Assembly (NCBI GenBank): GCA_009760855.2
Contig: WPIO01000034.1
Span: 4,091,001 to 4,155,000, forward strand
Reading direction: 5' to 3'
DNA length: 64,000 nucleotides
Source: Cristatella mucedo
Taxonomy: Eukaryota > Bryozoa > Phylactolaemata > Cristatellidae
Position numbers and translations under genes: made by a program. This document shows, piece by piece, positions 23,648-35,092 of this stretch. Position 1 is the first letter of the stretch, and each line of letters begins with the position of its first letter. The notes under the pieces are model-generated. The model was not told where the DNA came from, ran no database searches, and was given only the letters and a program-made list of their open reading frames with translations.

Positions 23648-24915
23648 TGCAAAATCCTGCTTGATAAACAAACAAAATGAATAACGTGGTTAGGGGTGAC
23701 ATGCACAGGGTCAGCATGCAAATGTGGTTAGTGGCAGCATGCACAGTGTCAGCACGCATAAGCACATCAAGGACGAATCACAGGGACCCACTAAATGCTG
23801 TCCTAAATAGTTATGTTTTTTCAAGTTTTTTTAAATGTGGTCAGGTCAGGGGATGTTCTGACGCAGGTCGGGAGGGAGTTCCAGGCTTTGGGAGCATATA
23901 CTAACTAAATGCAGTCTCCAAAGGATTTAAGGTTTGTACGAGGTATTTGTAGACTGTTGGATTCCGAAAAGCAGGTGTTACGATGGCCTGATGTGGTAGT
24001 ATATCTGAGAGATAGGCTGGAGCCATAGAATGAAGGGACCTAAAAGTGAGCAACAAAACCTTGAAGTCAATCCGTTGCTTGACTGGTAGCCAGTGCAGGT
24101 CGGCGAGAAGTGGAGTAATGTGGCAACTGCGCCGCTCACGACAGACAAGCCTAGCTGCCGAGTTTTGCACCAGCTGCAATCGCCTGATCGCGCATGCTGG
24201 TAGGCCAGTAAGCAGTGAGTTGCAGAAGTCGAGACGGGATGTCACGAATGCATGGACCAACTTGGACGTGGTATCCTTATCTAAACAAGCCCGAATTTTA
24301 GCAATGTTATGAAGCTGAAAATAGGCAGATTTGACAGTGGAGCTGATATGGTCGTCTAACGAGAGGTCGCTTTGGAACGTGACACCTAGATTTCGAGCTG
24401 ATTCAACAGGAGATATGCTGGCCGAGCAAATTTTGAGCGTCAGTCTTTCCAATTTCTGAATCACACTGGGTTTGCCCATAACTAGTAAGATTGTTTTATC
24501 ATCGTTTGATTTTTAGAAAATTTGCTGCCATCCATGTGCAGATGTCATCAATGCATGCAGCAAGTGAGTTGAGAGAATTTGAGGTGCTCGAAGGCTGGGA
24601 GGGATCAAAGCAAAGGTACAACTGAGTGTCATCCGCATAGAAGTGAAAGCCTAGATTGTGCTTGGCAATCACATCAACAAGTGGCAGAGTATAAAGAACC
24701 GTGAAAAGAACAGGACCTACCACTTAGCCCTGAGGTACCCCATATTTCAGACGTACCTCAGATGATCTTTGTCCATTCACGTCAATGCTCTGGAGTCTCC
24801 CACTGAGATAGGACCTGAACCACTGCAGAGCAGTGCCAGTGATGCCCAGGCGAGATGAGAGGCGCTCTGGAAGAACTTTGTCATCGATGGTATCAAAAGC
24901 TGCCGAAAGATCGAG
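23648..24915 (-). mobile_element. L2 fragment, RT C-terminal half and part of 3' UTR
   Basis: Minus-strand L2 sequence from the RT palm (LDLSAAFDTIDDKV side, 24915) to the 3' UTR, which lacks its terminal 100 bases and tail. FHFYADDTQLYL is present at about 24635-24600. A frameshift at about 24490 divides the frame into 24723-24499 and 24479-23901. The 24915 end stops abruptly in non-L2 sequence. Confidence 0.88.
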
Positions 24916-25574
24916 CTATAGCATTAGTCATCCGGGGGACGCCGCCTTTATTACTTTCGGTTCAGTCATAATCCAAATATGTTAAAATCTTTGATAAAAA
25001 CAGTATAGGCAAGGAACTCATCGCAATAATAGGCTTTGGCCGTGATGTTACCACCAGGGAATGCCGCGTAGCTAGGCAGCTTGCGTATAGCTACGCGGTC
25101 AAACATGCTACAACTGTTACCGGACACAATTTACTTGTTCAGATTGATTAATGATTCATGACCATTATTAACTTCATTTTAATAGCGAAAAAGTTATTAT
25201 TTGACGTATTTATCGGTCTGGTTAAGCAAATCATGCAGAAATCTGAGCGAAAATCATAACAAAGAACTCCCAGTTAATCCCTTCTGGCGTATTTCCGGTT
25301 TGACATATCTGTCTTTGATTTTTTTTTACCTTTTTCCAGTTATGTGTCGATCGTCACATTTTGGGATTGCATTCATTAGATGTTTATCGTTTAAAGACTA
25401 TTAAAGAATAATTGATTTTTTACCAAATTTTTCGCAGGCTACCTTGTACACAGGGAAGTCCATTGCGTCACACTCCAGTGTATAAAATGCCATTCGGCTG
25501 GGCTTCGTTATTTGAACTTCTGTTTGTCAAACCTGCCGGCGGCTACCTCTCGAAGAGCTCTTGTGAATACTGGA
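24916..25574. other. Upstream flank of gene 2
   Basis: AT-rich unique sequence. No TATA box or initiator could be identified with confidence. Confidence 0.4.
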
Positions 25575-25839
25575 ATGGTTGTGATGCAGGATTTAGTTGT
25601 TTTTTTTCCTTTTTTGCTGGCGCCACTTGACGGTGTTCTAACGCGACCCATTCGGAAGTGTCCCTTGTTCGTTGCCGCCAGTGACGAGTGCAGTACGGAT
25701 GCCGGAGCTTCGTGTGTCCAGCTCGGGCATTCCAGCACTTACCGATGCTACTGCATAGACCATACGTCTCGCTCCTGCGCCGAACGGTGCGACACGGCCG
25801 CGTACCCGGACGGACGTGACTGCCTCGACCACTGTCAGG
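25575..25839 (+). CDS. Gene 2, exon 1: signal peptide and nine cysteines of the ten-Cys domain
   Basis: I chose the ATG at 25575 because it starts the hydrophobic leader MVVMQDLVVFFPFLLAPL; a second ATG nine bases on would also serve. The mature part has nine cysteines: KC, DEC, ASC, YRCYC, SC, ERC, DC, DHC, ending HCQG with the splice after the first base of Gly, before GTAGGC. Gene 3 has the same cysteine order and nearly the same spacing, including the YRC-x-C core and the final C-x2-HC-x-G. The tenth cysteine is in exon 2. This predicts a disulfide-stabilised ectodomain with up to five bonds. I do not recognise the fold; the YxCxC element recalls EGF-like domains but the other spacings do not fit. 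Confidence 0.7.
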
Positions 25840-26111
25840 GTAGGCTGCTTGCTTTTCGCGATCCTTCAGAATTCACGCTCTGCTGAGTGATCGTCGCTGC
25901 ATTCAGTCGATGCGCCTGGCACGCCGGTGACCGGCGGGAGGGGGGTGGTGTTATCGCCACGTCGTGAGCGATACCGTGATCACGGATTTTTGTCAGTTTG
26001 TGGCATGCTCAGCACGTGTGCTCGCTCTTGTGAAGCGAGACAGACAGCGACCGTTATAGAAGACCTGCTGTGCAGCTCACAGCAGCGTTACACTACAGCG
26101 TTACAGCCTTA

Positions 26112-26112
26112 C

Positions 26113-26163
<51 letters not shown>

Positions 26164-26226
26164 CTTACTTACACTTACTTACACTTACTTACACTTACTT
26201 ACACTTACTTACTTACTTACACTTAC
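26112..26226. repeat. (ACTT)n and (ACACTT ACTT)n microsatellite
   Basis: About 115 bases in intron 1 of gene 2: a pure ACTT run, then repeats with an added AC, then ACTT again. Confidence 0.95.
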
Positions 26227-26656
26227 AGCGTTACACTGACTGTCTGGTGGCTTTCGAGCTGTAGGCGCGACTTGCGACTGCTTTCCACTGGTTATTCGGT
26301 GCATTAGCTTTTTTGTGTTGCTGTGTATGCTGCTTCGCCGTGACACTGAGATACTGACTCGCCATGAAACCGAGTCACTGCCGACTGCTGCCTGGCGTCG
26401 GCCCACATCTCCTGCTCTGGCTGACTGAAGAGGCAGCATAACGAAGAGTGATGCTGCCTCTGATGGCTCCTCTGTGGCTCCTCGGGGCTACTGCTCGCTA
26501 CGAGTGTTCTGCGAGTGCTCTCACCTTGTGCAGTGTGCCTCGTGGTTGTTCTCACCTCGTGCCTGTTCGGACGTGTGTATCCGCATCTGCACGTGTTTGT
26601 GAAGTGCCGTGCACGTTTTCATTTGCTATCGCTCATTCGTCTCCTCTGATTTCTAG

Positions 26657-26800
26657 ACTACATTGAAAAGGAATGTGCGGCACAGCCTGAGCACACAGCA
26701 ACAGACAGACTCCCCGTGTGGGTATGGGCAATCATCGTGGTCGGCGCTGTACTAGCTGGTATCATTGCATTACTCCTCTGTCGAAAGCGGTTGCTCAGAT
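26657..26800 (+). CDS. Gene 2, exon 2: tenth cysteine and transmembrane helix
   Basis: 144 bases between TGATTTCTAG and GTAAGTAA, phase 1 at both ends. It reads DYIEKECAAQPEHTATDRLP, the helix VWVWAIIVVGAVLAGIIALL, then LCRKRLLR as a basic stop-transfer. The first residues and the cysteine position match the membrane exons of genes 1 and 3. This gives a type I topology: Cys-rich part outside, short tail inside. Confidence 0.78.
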
Positions 26801-26969
26801 GTAAGTAAAAGAAATGCAGCAGTTGCTTAGAGTCTGTAGCACATCGAGAAAAAATATGCTTGGTAACCGAAACGCATTACTCGACCTTTGATTTGATAAT
26901 AGCATCCGCGGCAGGGGGACACCTGTGGCTGCTGCTAGTAGTATAAATTTCTCACGATCCTTCCACAGT

Positions 26970-27140
26970 CTCTCTCTCCTCTCTCTCTCTCTCTCTCTGT
27001 CACTCTCCTCTGTCACTCTCCTCTGTCACTGTCTGTCTGTCTCTGTCTCTCTCTATCTCTCTGTCTTTCCTCTCTCCTCTCTGTCTCTGTGTGTCTGTCT
27101 CGTCTGTCTCTCTTTCTTATCTCTATCGCTCTCTCACTAG
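26970..27140. repeat. (CT)n-rich microsatellite
   Basis: Imperfect CT repeat with TGTC units in intron 2 of gene 2. Confidence 0.9.
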
Positions 27141-27197
27141 CCGGGGTTACACAATAACGTAGCTAGATGCGATTGATGCCCCACCCGAATTCCCATT

Positions 27198-27398
27198 ATG
27201 CCGATGCTCTTGCTCGCTTCAATTCTGTTTCTTGAGCTATTCGTTGGGCAGGCCCAGTTTGACTGGCCTGTGACTCTGAAGCTCGGGGTAGCAAAAGAAG
27301 GTGATTGCAGCGATTACAAACTGTTTGCCTGCACACTTGCATGCATAGTGTACTGGTGCACATACATGCACGCACACACAAACACATGTATTAGCTAA
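27198..27398 (+). CDS. Candidate signal-peptide exon inside gene 2 intron 2
   Basis: An ATG at 27198 opens MPMLLLASILFLELFVGQAQ, a textbook signal peptide with a likely cleavage after AQA or AQ, followed by FDWPVTLKLG and possible donors GGTAGC (27287) or GGTGAT (27300). If read through it gains EGDC and further cysteines before a stop at 27398. It could be an alternative first exon of gene 2 or the start of a separate small secreted protein. No second exon is assigned, so it remains a candidate. Confidence 0.3.
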   Translation: MPMLLLASILFLELFVGQAQFDWPVTLKLGVAKEGDCSDYKLFACTLACIVYWCTYMHAHTNTCIS

Positions 27399-27520
27399 TC
27401 GCCATCGGCTCATTTGTCTAGTGGTAGAAGAGCCTTATCGGTCGGCGCCCACTGCAGGATTCGAACCAGCGACCTCGGTCATAAGAGCGAGCACTTAACC
27501 ACCTGGGCTATCACGGCTCT
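27388..27520 (-). mobile_element. tRNA-derived SINE
   Basis: The minus strand shows CTGGTTCGAATCC, a perfect Pol III B box (GGTTCGAATCC), and a matching A-box-like region near TAGCCCAGGTGG. It lies in intron 2 of gene 2 and lacks the tail part seen in longer copies. Confidence 0.78.
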
Positions 27521-27892
27521 TGCACTTGCATGGGGACGTGCCGAGTGGGTTGGAGTGGCAGGTACGAGTGATTGGTCTGTGTCAGTGGGTTTTTTCATAC
27601 GTGCAAAGAGATGCTTTGTGCTGTTCACGTCATTTGCTGCCGTAGGCTTGAGAACGCCTCGTATGCAGCTAGCGACGTTTGATTTTTCGCATCTACATGA
27701 AGCAGTGACCGGATGTGTGCTTGCCGTGGGATGACTTGCATGAGGCGTTTGTGCCCGCCCCTGCCCTCCATTCGACTGCCTGTTATGGATCACGTGTGCA
27801 TAACCAGCCTAGTCATGACGGTTATGCAATAGATAAGGGAGGTTACATTTTGTCTGCTCGGCGAAATGCCTCCTGCTTGCACTTGTTACCAG

Positions 27893-28077
27893 GCTGTTCT
27901 CTTACGAAGCCTAAGCCGGAGGAGGGCTGTGCCATGCAAGAGTCTAGACGAAACGATAATCCTGCCACCGCCGACCGAGACGCTGCTGTTGCCCTGCCGC
28001 TGCTGGCTGCCGACGGCGCTGCAGACAGCACTGCCGCTGGTCAAGCTGCTGTTGCTGCTGCTGAGCGCAGTGAGTGA
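27893..28077 (+). CDS. Gene 2, exon 3: cytoplasmic tail
   Basis: Follows the pyrimidine-rich acceptor TTGCACTTGTTACCAG in phase 1, joining exon 2 as a CC pair next to the membrane, then SLTKPKPEEGCAMQESRRND and an Ala-rich stretch ending AAAERSE, TGA. The P-EE, RR-D-P order agrees with the gene 1 tail. A GTGAGT at 28070 could be a donor, again in phase 1, so the reading may continue in a further exon instead of stopping at 28077. The juxtamembrane cysteines might be palmitoylated (inference). Confidence 0.58.
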
Positions 28078-29735
28078 AATCGTGATGGCTGCTGTCTAGG
28101 TATGCTTCGACTGCTAGCGAGCCCTGTGCTGACGCCTGATTCATTCACACCGGCGCCTTGCCACATTTGCATCGCTAGTAATGCTGAGCATGAACGCTGT
28201 TTTCTGCCGTCGGTGCCGCAGGCTCCTTCCCTACCTCATTATTCTTTAGAGCTCTACTTGTGACTGACTTGTAAGCCTGGTTCAATGGAATTTTTTTAAT
28301 TGCAGCCGCACGTGATGATGCGAGATCGTCGGAGACCGTCTGCTTGTAAGCGAATGTCTGCTGGCGAACTAGATTAGCTTGAACTCACAGTAGCTGGGTT
28401 TAAGATTTTACATCGAGAGGACACGTGCACGAAATCGATGTGACACGTGGTGAGTGCTGGACTAATCAAGTGTCACCTCGGTCGAGGAGCCATCAAAGTT
28501 TGAAGCTGTAATTTGCACAAACAAGAATCAGCAGACATTCGAACTTGCAAATTAAGTATCGCATGCAGTGCCTTTGCCTATTGCAATAGTGATCGGCAAA
28601 TAAGTATTAACAGGCAAATAGTTGCTGCACGTGTGTTAAAATAATGCGAGTGCATCGAAAACTTGTTGCAAGTTGTTACTCCTAAATTTTGCTTGCAAAT
28701 AAAAGCATGGCGAGCTCAACTGCCGGCCATTTCCGTGGTTTGACTTCGTTGAGGCCTGCACGGCTGCGAGAGCTTGCATTATATATTGGCAGGTGCACTT
28801 ACGTCAAACGTAAGATGCAAAAGCAATCCTGAACGATATTGTATTCAACTAGCAGACAATGTGATCGTTTCATTTGCTGAGACTTTTAGAGAAGAAACAG
28901 TGGGACAATATACTAAGTGTAAATACAAATTTGTACGGCAGAGGTTCTTATGATCTCGATTAGATGATATGGTAGCCTTGGTAAAGATCCTCACCTTCAG
29001 TGGTTGCCTGCACCAAAGGAAGCTAGACAAGCCACGTTAGATCCTACTTGCTTACGTTATCTAGGAAGCATTTACTAATCGATGTGTGGATACTTATAGA
29101 GGCTCCTAAAAATCCCACCAACCCTGTTGCTAATACAGCCGACACCTAGAGCTGTCCATGAGCAAGCTTAATTGGTGATTCGTTAAGAGCAGATGAGGCC
29201 CTGGAGGAAGCTGCAGATCGGAAAACAGCCAACGATATTCTGCTGCAAGGGGTTGAGAACAGCAGCCGTGCTGCCTTGTGCTGTGGGTGTTCGTAGATCC
29301 TTGCCAACGAACGCCGCCTTGGCGCTCCTGGCGAAGTCAATGAACATCCAGGGATTCTTCTAGAAGCTTGGATCGGCGAGCTCAATTATGGATAGCTCTG
29401 ACGCGAGGGAGAAAGTTCGTATAGCCATCGCGAAATTGCATGTCATGGAATGTAAAATAAGCCAGACTATGACTGCTAAGATATCTTTGTAGTTCCTGAA
29501 CTATTTGCTGGTGTGCAGGGATAACAAAACGAGCTGTGCTGTGTCTGTGTCCAACAAATGTGCCTTTTTCGCGAGGTACACCGACAGTAACCGTCGGTGC
29601 CAAATCGTCTTATCAACTTGTCATGGCAGACCCTGACCTCCGACTGTGGTGGGCATGTGATCTACGTTCTCGAGTACCCGTGGACGTCTAGTGCAGTGCA
29701 CTGCCCAGGTGGCGAATCTGGGCACTAGATAGTTG
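28078..29735. other. No gene seen; possible poly(A) signal of gene 2
   Basis: AATAAA at 28698-28703 lies about 620 bases after the gene 2 stop and could end its transcript. The 29100-29640 part has short frames on both strands without a recognised motif. Confidence 0.35.
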
Positions 29736-29875
29736 GCTATATAAATGAATATATAAATATATATATATATATATGTATCATATATAAATATATATGTAGG
29801 TATAATATATATATATATATATGTGTGTGTGTAAGTATGTATCACATATATATATATATATATATATATGAATAG

Positions 29876-29913
<38 letters not shown>

Positions 29914-29915
29914 CA
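29736..29915. repeat. (TA)n with (TG)n/(AC)n runs
   Basis: TA runs broken by TGTGTGTGT and an (AC)n stretch at about 29876-29892. Confidence 0.95.
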
Positions 29916-30254
29916 CATGCGGAATCTCACCAGGCGTCATTGTAATGAGCTCACGTCTGCACAAAAAACATATGATAAAAGGAAGCCTTTTAAAGCTGCC
30001 ACCTTCCACTGCTGATGCTGATCCTGAGATCGAGCAAATCGTTGAAATACTAATGAGGCAGGACTAGCACGCATCGTCTGCGGTTGTCTGCTCCACTAGT
30101 CACGACATGAACCGCATCTCTCTTTTTTACCCATACTACCCTTACGTGTATTCAGTTGTGGAAATATGTCATCTGGATCACCATATTCTAAGCAGAGATG
30201 GTTTTCTCATTCAACTTTTGAGACGGATTCATGTTTTCCTCGTCCATACGGATA

Positions 30255-30500
30255 TTTATTGTGGCATTTGGTGAGTCCTTGTGATTCGTCCTTTCTGTGC
30301 CACAGTGTGCTGGTTCGGTGCCTGCTGCTCATAGCCATGTCTACATGCTGACTCTGTGTGTGCATGTCACATCTAACAATGTTATGCTCGATGCCATTGC
30401 AAATGTTACCGCTAATCAATTGGTCATGCTGTCTGTGCAGCATTTTAAAAGTGGCTAGAAAGAGATTCACTTCTCTTAGAACGCTAAAAACTTGTATTAT
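30255..30500 (+). mobile_element. Old L2 3' UTR fragment
   Basis: GCATTTGGTGAGTCC, TGTGATTCGTCCTT, GTGCATGTCACATCTAAC and GTGGCTAGAAAGAGATTCAC follow the family 3' UTR in order, ending in TATTATTATTCC. Confidence 0.75.
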
Positions 30501-31069
30501 TATTCCATTTCTCTGCTTAGAACGAAAGTCTAGTCCACAGAGCCTTAACAAACTATCTAGGTAGTCTTCAGTCGCATCGTAAGGTTGCTGTTTTATAGTG
30601 TTGTAACACTGACACTGACAGGCTTCCTGCATTGGGCTACAATTTGGCATCCACTGGCCTCCATCCGGTTCCCTATCGTTAGTATCATCTTCCCCTGTCA
30701 ATCTATCTACGAGTTGCTTTACCCTAACCAATGCTTTTGGAAGTGTGGGGTTAGCAGCGCTGCGATGTGTCGCACTAATGCTAGGTTCTGCCGAGCACTC
30801 GAGAGAAATAATCCAATAGATGAGACACCAGCGCACTTGACGTCACTAATCGATCGCTTTTTTCGCTCGAAGAAACTTGGAAGAATTCCAGTTAGTTAAA
30901 TGTTTTACACTCTCTCCTAACGTTTCCTACCTACTCCTCCCTATACTTTTTCGCGTGTGCTTCATGTGCGAAGTGAGCCTTCGGCGCAATTTACTAATTT
31001 CTTAACAAATCGAAACTGACAGCGCGTCTTAAACAGCTACTTCGGTGGGAACTTTCAGGCCGGAAGGCG
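30501..31069. other. No gene seen
   Basis: The minus frame 30836-30207 (209 codons) overlaps the L2 relic for much of its length and has no domain. I do not accept it as a gene. Confidence 0.4.
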
Positions 31070-31175
31070 GGAATTCCTTTGCAGCAAACGTAAAACGCCT
31101 AGAGAGAGAGAGTGAGTGAGAGAGAGAGAGAGAGAGAGCTTTCCGAGGGCGCTTTATCAAGCGTTATTATTATAA
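31070..31175 (+). mobile_element. L2 3'-terminal fragment with internal (GA)n expansion
   Basis: TTTGCAGCAAACGTAAAACGCCTAG, then a GA run, then GGGCGCTTTATCAAGCG and ATTATTAT. The normally short GAGAGAG of the UTR has expanded. Confidence 0.78.
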
Positions 31176-32104
31176 GTGTTATCTTCTCGTTAACTTTCAA
31201 GCCGGAAGTGAGCCGTTCGTCCCGGAATCGGACGGAGGAGCCAGGACTTGGGCACCTGCGACACCTTCGTCATCGAACCGATTACGGGCGATAGGTCTCT
31301 CGCATTACCGCACCGTCATTGGTAGGCATAGCTACGTTGAATCTTTTCGCAGACATAACGCGAAGTATCAAACTATCATTCCTGTTATTTGCTACGGACG
31401 ATTTATATATTTTTAGTGGCTCTCTAGACCCGCCGTCAGACGCATTGAATTCTAGGGTGCTAATTCTACGGTGCTAATTATATGGTGCTAATTCGCTCAC
31501 AGCACCTCTCAGCCTTCCGTTGGTGAGCTTAGGAGAGCTTCTGCAAACGAGACTGGCTTCTCTATCTCTTCATTCGCTTATCGGCCCTGCGGTAGGCACT
31601 GCTTTCACTGCCAACTGCGCGCGGCGGCGATAGCCGCCTTAAGCTGCTTCTGCCGCTGTTTAAACGGCGCCGTTTAATCAGCTGGATTTTACCTTTAAAT
31701 CTTTGAATTGAGCATTATCGATGAAAAAGGGTCCTTTTTGGGCACATTACACGAATTTTCAAAAGCCATACTAATGGTCAGGCACTGTCGGCAACATCCT
31801 AGCTAAACAGCAGAAAGGCTGGTCGAAAATCAGAGCTGGAGTCCACAACGTTCGCAGTTTACATTGCAGCTGTCTCTACATAACTCTCAAAGCACGTCAC
31901 GTGCTCCGCAGTTGCTAAAACCCGCGCATGAAGTGCGACCACTTCATTCCTCACATCTTTGGTCTAGACTAAGGAACCGAACACTTGCACATTAAAGAGG
32001 AGCATTTTCATGCTAATGTTCCGCAGGAAATCTGTTTCGCGAAGCTCCAAATTGGATTGCGTATTGAACTCCATTATTGTTCAAGTGTACCAACAAAATC
32101 GTGT
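31176..32104. other. No gene seen
   Basis: GC-rich pieces near 31200-31300 and 31580-31680, and a triple GTGCTAATT phrase at 31458-31490. No supported coding exon. Confidence 0.4.
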
Positions 32105-32107
32105 GCC

Positions 32108-32195
32108 GTAATAATAATAGTACATTTGTTTAGTGCCCTCAGAGAACTGAATCTCTTTCTACGCACTTTACAGATGCAGTAAAGAAAGAAACGCG
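32108..32195 (-). mobile_element. L2 3'-end fragment
   Basis: AATAATAAT, then TTAGTGCCCTCAGAGAACTG and CTTTACAGATGCAGTAAAG on the plus strand, the reverse of the family terminus. 5' part missing. Confidence 0.75.
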
Positions 32196-32299
32196 GGTAC
32201 GTGATAACAGCAGTGTACTACAAGTTTCACTCAAAATTTGAGGTTTTTGGTACCAATTTAAGCGGATCTTTCGTTTAAAATATTATAAGAAATCAGGAC

Positions 32300-32440
32300 G
32301 ATTGCTATTCGTCAGCTAGGGTCCCGAGGTCGTGGGTTCGAATTCTGCTGTGGGCGATCCTTTATTGTCGCTGCAAGCGGTGGTGATAGCCTTTAAGGCT
32401 CCTATGTAGTTATACAAAAGACGCTTTCAAATTAGCCAGT
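32300..32440 (+). mobile_element. tRNA-derived SINE
   Basis: CGTGGGTTCGAATTC at about 32331-32345 is the B box; it is followed by GCGATCCTTTATTGTCGCTGC and GGTGGTGATAGCC as in the 53966 copy. The A-box end is eroded. Confidence 0.8.
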
Positions 32441-33187
32441 TTTTTTCTTTTATAGCTCACTCGCTTATGAAACTGACGTTTCTGACGGAGGACAGCAGAC
32501 CCATTTTCGCACTTTCTCTGACTAGAGCGTGGTGGCGCACATATTTCATCTGTATAGCGCCAAAAGACAACTTTATATCTATCCAAGTGCTTCACATAGG
32601 ATGCGGTGCATGAGCTTGCGACCTCTATCGTCAGAGGTGATCGCCTTATCCCCTGAGCCAAAAACCTGACCGGTATGCCATAAATACGGCTTTGCGACCA
32701 GCACCCGTGGGCATTCCCACGTTTGCAGTAAAAGGCCGTGTGGTCTGTATAGTCTTCTTGTCAGCTCGTAAGCATATAGTGCCAAGATATGTTGGTAGCT
32801 CAAGCTAGGCTTGAACTGGTGATAAACGCGCCATGGAGTTATAGCTCTTGGGGCGCGGGATCTACGGAGCTGAGTATCCATGAAACGTGTATCCAATAGC
32901 TCGCGGAGGCGGCTGATTTCCCATCGGGGTTTCCCCTATCGTCCGGGTCGAATTCGACAAAGTCGGCTGCGTGCGACCAGGCTGGCGCGGGAGTTTGCGA
33001 TCAGACGACTTGTGTACCGAGCACGTACGTCCTGAGCGCGTACGAGCGCTGCGGCTGCACCCGTGGAACTGCCGCTGGGAATCCCAGTCCAAAGGAAAAA
33101 CCAGTCGCGTGGGAATGCCCGTCCTCGGAGAAACCTCGCTGTACAGCCGAGGTTACGCTGCGCTTACATTTCGTCTGAATCGTGGTG
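32441..33187. promoter_or_regulatory. CpG-rich upstream region of gene 3
   Basis: From about 32880 to the gene 3 start the sequence is rich in CpG, unlike its surroundings, which suits a promoter or 5' UTR. No specific element was identified. The part at 32540-32690 contains a tRNA-like minus-strand phrase and may be a very old SINE. Confidence 0.3.
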
Positions 33188-33491
33188 ATGGCGGCTCGCA
33201 CGCTAACCGTAGCGTTACTGCTGCTGCTGACCGGCATGTCGATAGCTGCAGTAGCCGCCAGAGGAGACGAGGCTTGGCTTTCATTTCACGATGGACTCGC
33301 GTGTGCCGACGTCCCTCGGTATAATGAAGTCTGCAGAGGTGAAGGCGTATATGTCGCATGTTCAGAAAGGGGAACTGCCGGTGACTACCGCTGCTTTTGT
33401 GACCCTTCCGGACTCCCATCGTCGTGTTCAGCAGCGTGTCGGTCAGAGCTTCGCGATGATGTCGGATCACCTTGCCGGCAGCACTGCCGAG
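33188..33491 (+). CDS. Gene 3, exon 1: signal peptide and nine cysteines of the ten-Cys domain
   Basis: The ATG at 33188 starts MAARTLTVALLLLLTGMSIA, a clear signal peptide with likely cleavage after AVAA or nearby. The mature part has cysteines in the order LAC, EVC, VAC, YRCFC, SSC, AAC, SPC, QHC, then RG with the splice after the first base of Gly. That is the same nine-Cys layout as gene 2, with residues YRC-x-C, SC-x3-C and C-x2-HC-x-G shared. The donor is GTCAGT, an unusual +3 base. The product is predicted to enter the secretory pathway. No tandem-motif or enzyme signature is visible. Confidence 0.75.
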
Positions 33492-34139
33492 GTCAGTCGC
33501 AGTGGCCTTGCGCACTTTCTTTTAACTCAGCTCATCCGATGATCAATCGGCCGTAGCTGTCCTGATAGGGTGAGAAAGTGGACAAGCAGTCCTTACAAGC
33601 AGTCTTTACACGCAGTCCTATCTGAAGTCCTTCCTGCCGTCGTACGGGAAGTGCTGCCCGAAATCCAGCAGTCTGGAGCGCGGGCCGAGTTTTACTGCTT
33701 CCACTGTCCGAATTGTGGAAGGCAATAGTGTCTTCTGCATGTAGATGTGTCAGACCATTTAGCTTGATCTCTACTTCGTTTAGTGCATTATTCGGCAGCT
33801 TGCGATGCCACGTTGTCACTCCCACGTACGGATTGAGCAACTAGCCAGGCTGCTGCAATGCGCTTTGACACGCAGGCAGCCGCTTCGGCTGTGTGTCAAA
33901 GCGCAAGTGTTTCCAGCTTCCAGCTCAGCCCACCGCGCTCGCGCGGCTTCTGCTCATTTGCCGACTTGCGTTGAGCATTTTCTTTTCACTCTTCTCGTCA
34001 AAAAGCAGCCAACTGCCTTCGCGAAGTGCATCATGCTCCTGCACGAGCCGCTTCTATGTGCGGCAGTGATCCAGCCGTGAGAGCAGTACAGTTACCACTG
34101 TGGGAGTATACACGTATAGACGTGTCTGATATACTGATA

Positions 34140-34602
34140 TACTGTCTGATATACTACCCCATCAGGCCAAGCCTAGTACCACCCGCTTTTCGGAATCCAA
34201 CAGTCTAGAAATACCTCATACAAACCTTAAATCCTTTGGATTTAGTTCATATGCTCCCAAAGCCTGGAACTCCCTCTCGACCTGCGTCAGAACATCCCCT
34301 GACCTGACCACATTTAAAAGGAACCTAAAAACACCTATTTAGGACAGCATTTAGCGGGTCCCTGTGATTTGTCCTTGATGTGCTTATGCGTGCTGACACT
34401 GTGCATGCTGCCACTAACCACATATGCATGCTGACCCTGTGCATGTCACCCCTAATCATATTATTCATTTCGTTTGTTTTTTCAAGCATGATTTTACTTA
34501 CCATTTAATTGCATTTCACTTTACAGCAAATGTAAAGCGCCTAGAGAGAGATTAAGTTCTCTGAGGGCGCTTTATCAAGTGATTATTATTATTATTATTA
34601 TA
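34140..34602 (+). mobile_element. L2 3' end in intron 1 of gene 3
   Basis: Begins at the codons for YLSDILPHQAK-like sequence (CTACCCCATCAGGCCAAGC), continues through the ORF2 end and 3' UTR to (ATT)n at 34580-34600. The ORF2 part has a small deletion. Confidence 0.9.
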
Positions 34603-34758
34603 TAGACAGTGCAGCAGTATTGCAACTCGCGACGAGCTGAGCCGATCGAGCTGAGCATAGGGTGTATTTAAATTTTCATGCGGTATTTTCCAGATTGACC
34701 AAGTTTCGAGAGGCCAGGTCTGATGGAGTAATTGTGTTCACTTTCTAATGATTTGCAG

Positions 34759-34920
34759 AATACTTGATTAGGGAGTGTCAGCCGATGCGTTCGGATCAGG
34801 CCGTGGTTAAAGCGGAGAGCGACGACAGTCCATCCCAGCAGCTGGTGCTCGGGGCTACACTTGTGGTTTCGTTCATTGTCATATTGTTGGCTTCAGTGGT
34901 GACTGTGTATTGCTGCTGCT
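34759..34920 (+). CDS. Gene 3, exon 2: tenth cysteine and transmembrane helix
   Basis: 162 bases after GATTTGCAG, phase 1. It reads EYLIRECQPMRSDQAVV, a Ser/Glu-rich stalk, the helix LVLGATLVVSFIVILLASVV and then TVYCCCC at the membrane edge. The donor GTAAGT at 34921 keeps phase 1; a second donor GTATGT at 34966 also keeps phase 1 and would add KSTQCQLLLSCRDIG. Both are possible splice forms. The cysteine cluster next to the membrane is a candidate palmitoylation site (inference). Confidence 0.72.
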
Positions 34921-35092
34921 GTAAGTCTACACAGTGTCAGCTGTTGCTGAGCTGTCGAGATATTGGTATGTATCGGTCGATCTGTATGGCGCTTTGTTGG
35001 ACCGAAAACGCTTTCCAGCCTCGTCTCGTGTCCTCTGTCTGTTCTGTCTTCGTTGTCTCTATGTCTTGTGCAGCCACTGCATTTCCTTCTAG

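Noticed and set aside
26112-26226. CRISPR-like regular repeat
   Set aside because: It is a simple ACTT/ACACTT microsatellite without spacers.
30207-30836. 209-codon minus-strand open frame
   Set aside because: Much of it is antisense to an old L2 3' UTR, and no domain or splice signal supports it.
32540-32700. Additional SINE on the minus strand
   Set aside because: A tRNA-like phrase (GGCTCAGGGGATAAGGCGAT) is present, but the B box and the family body are not recognisable.
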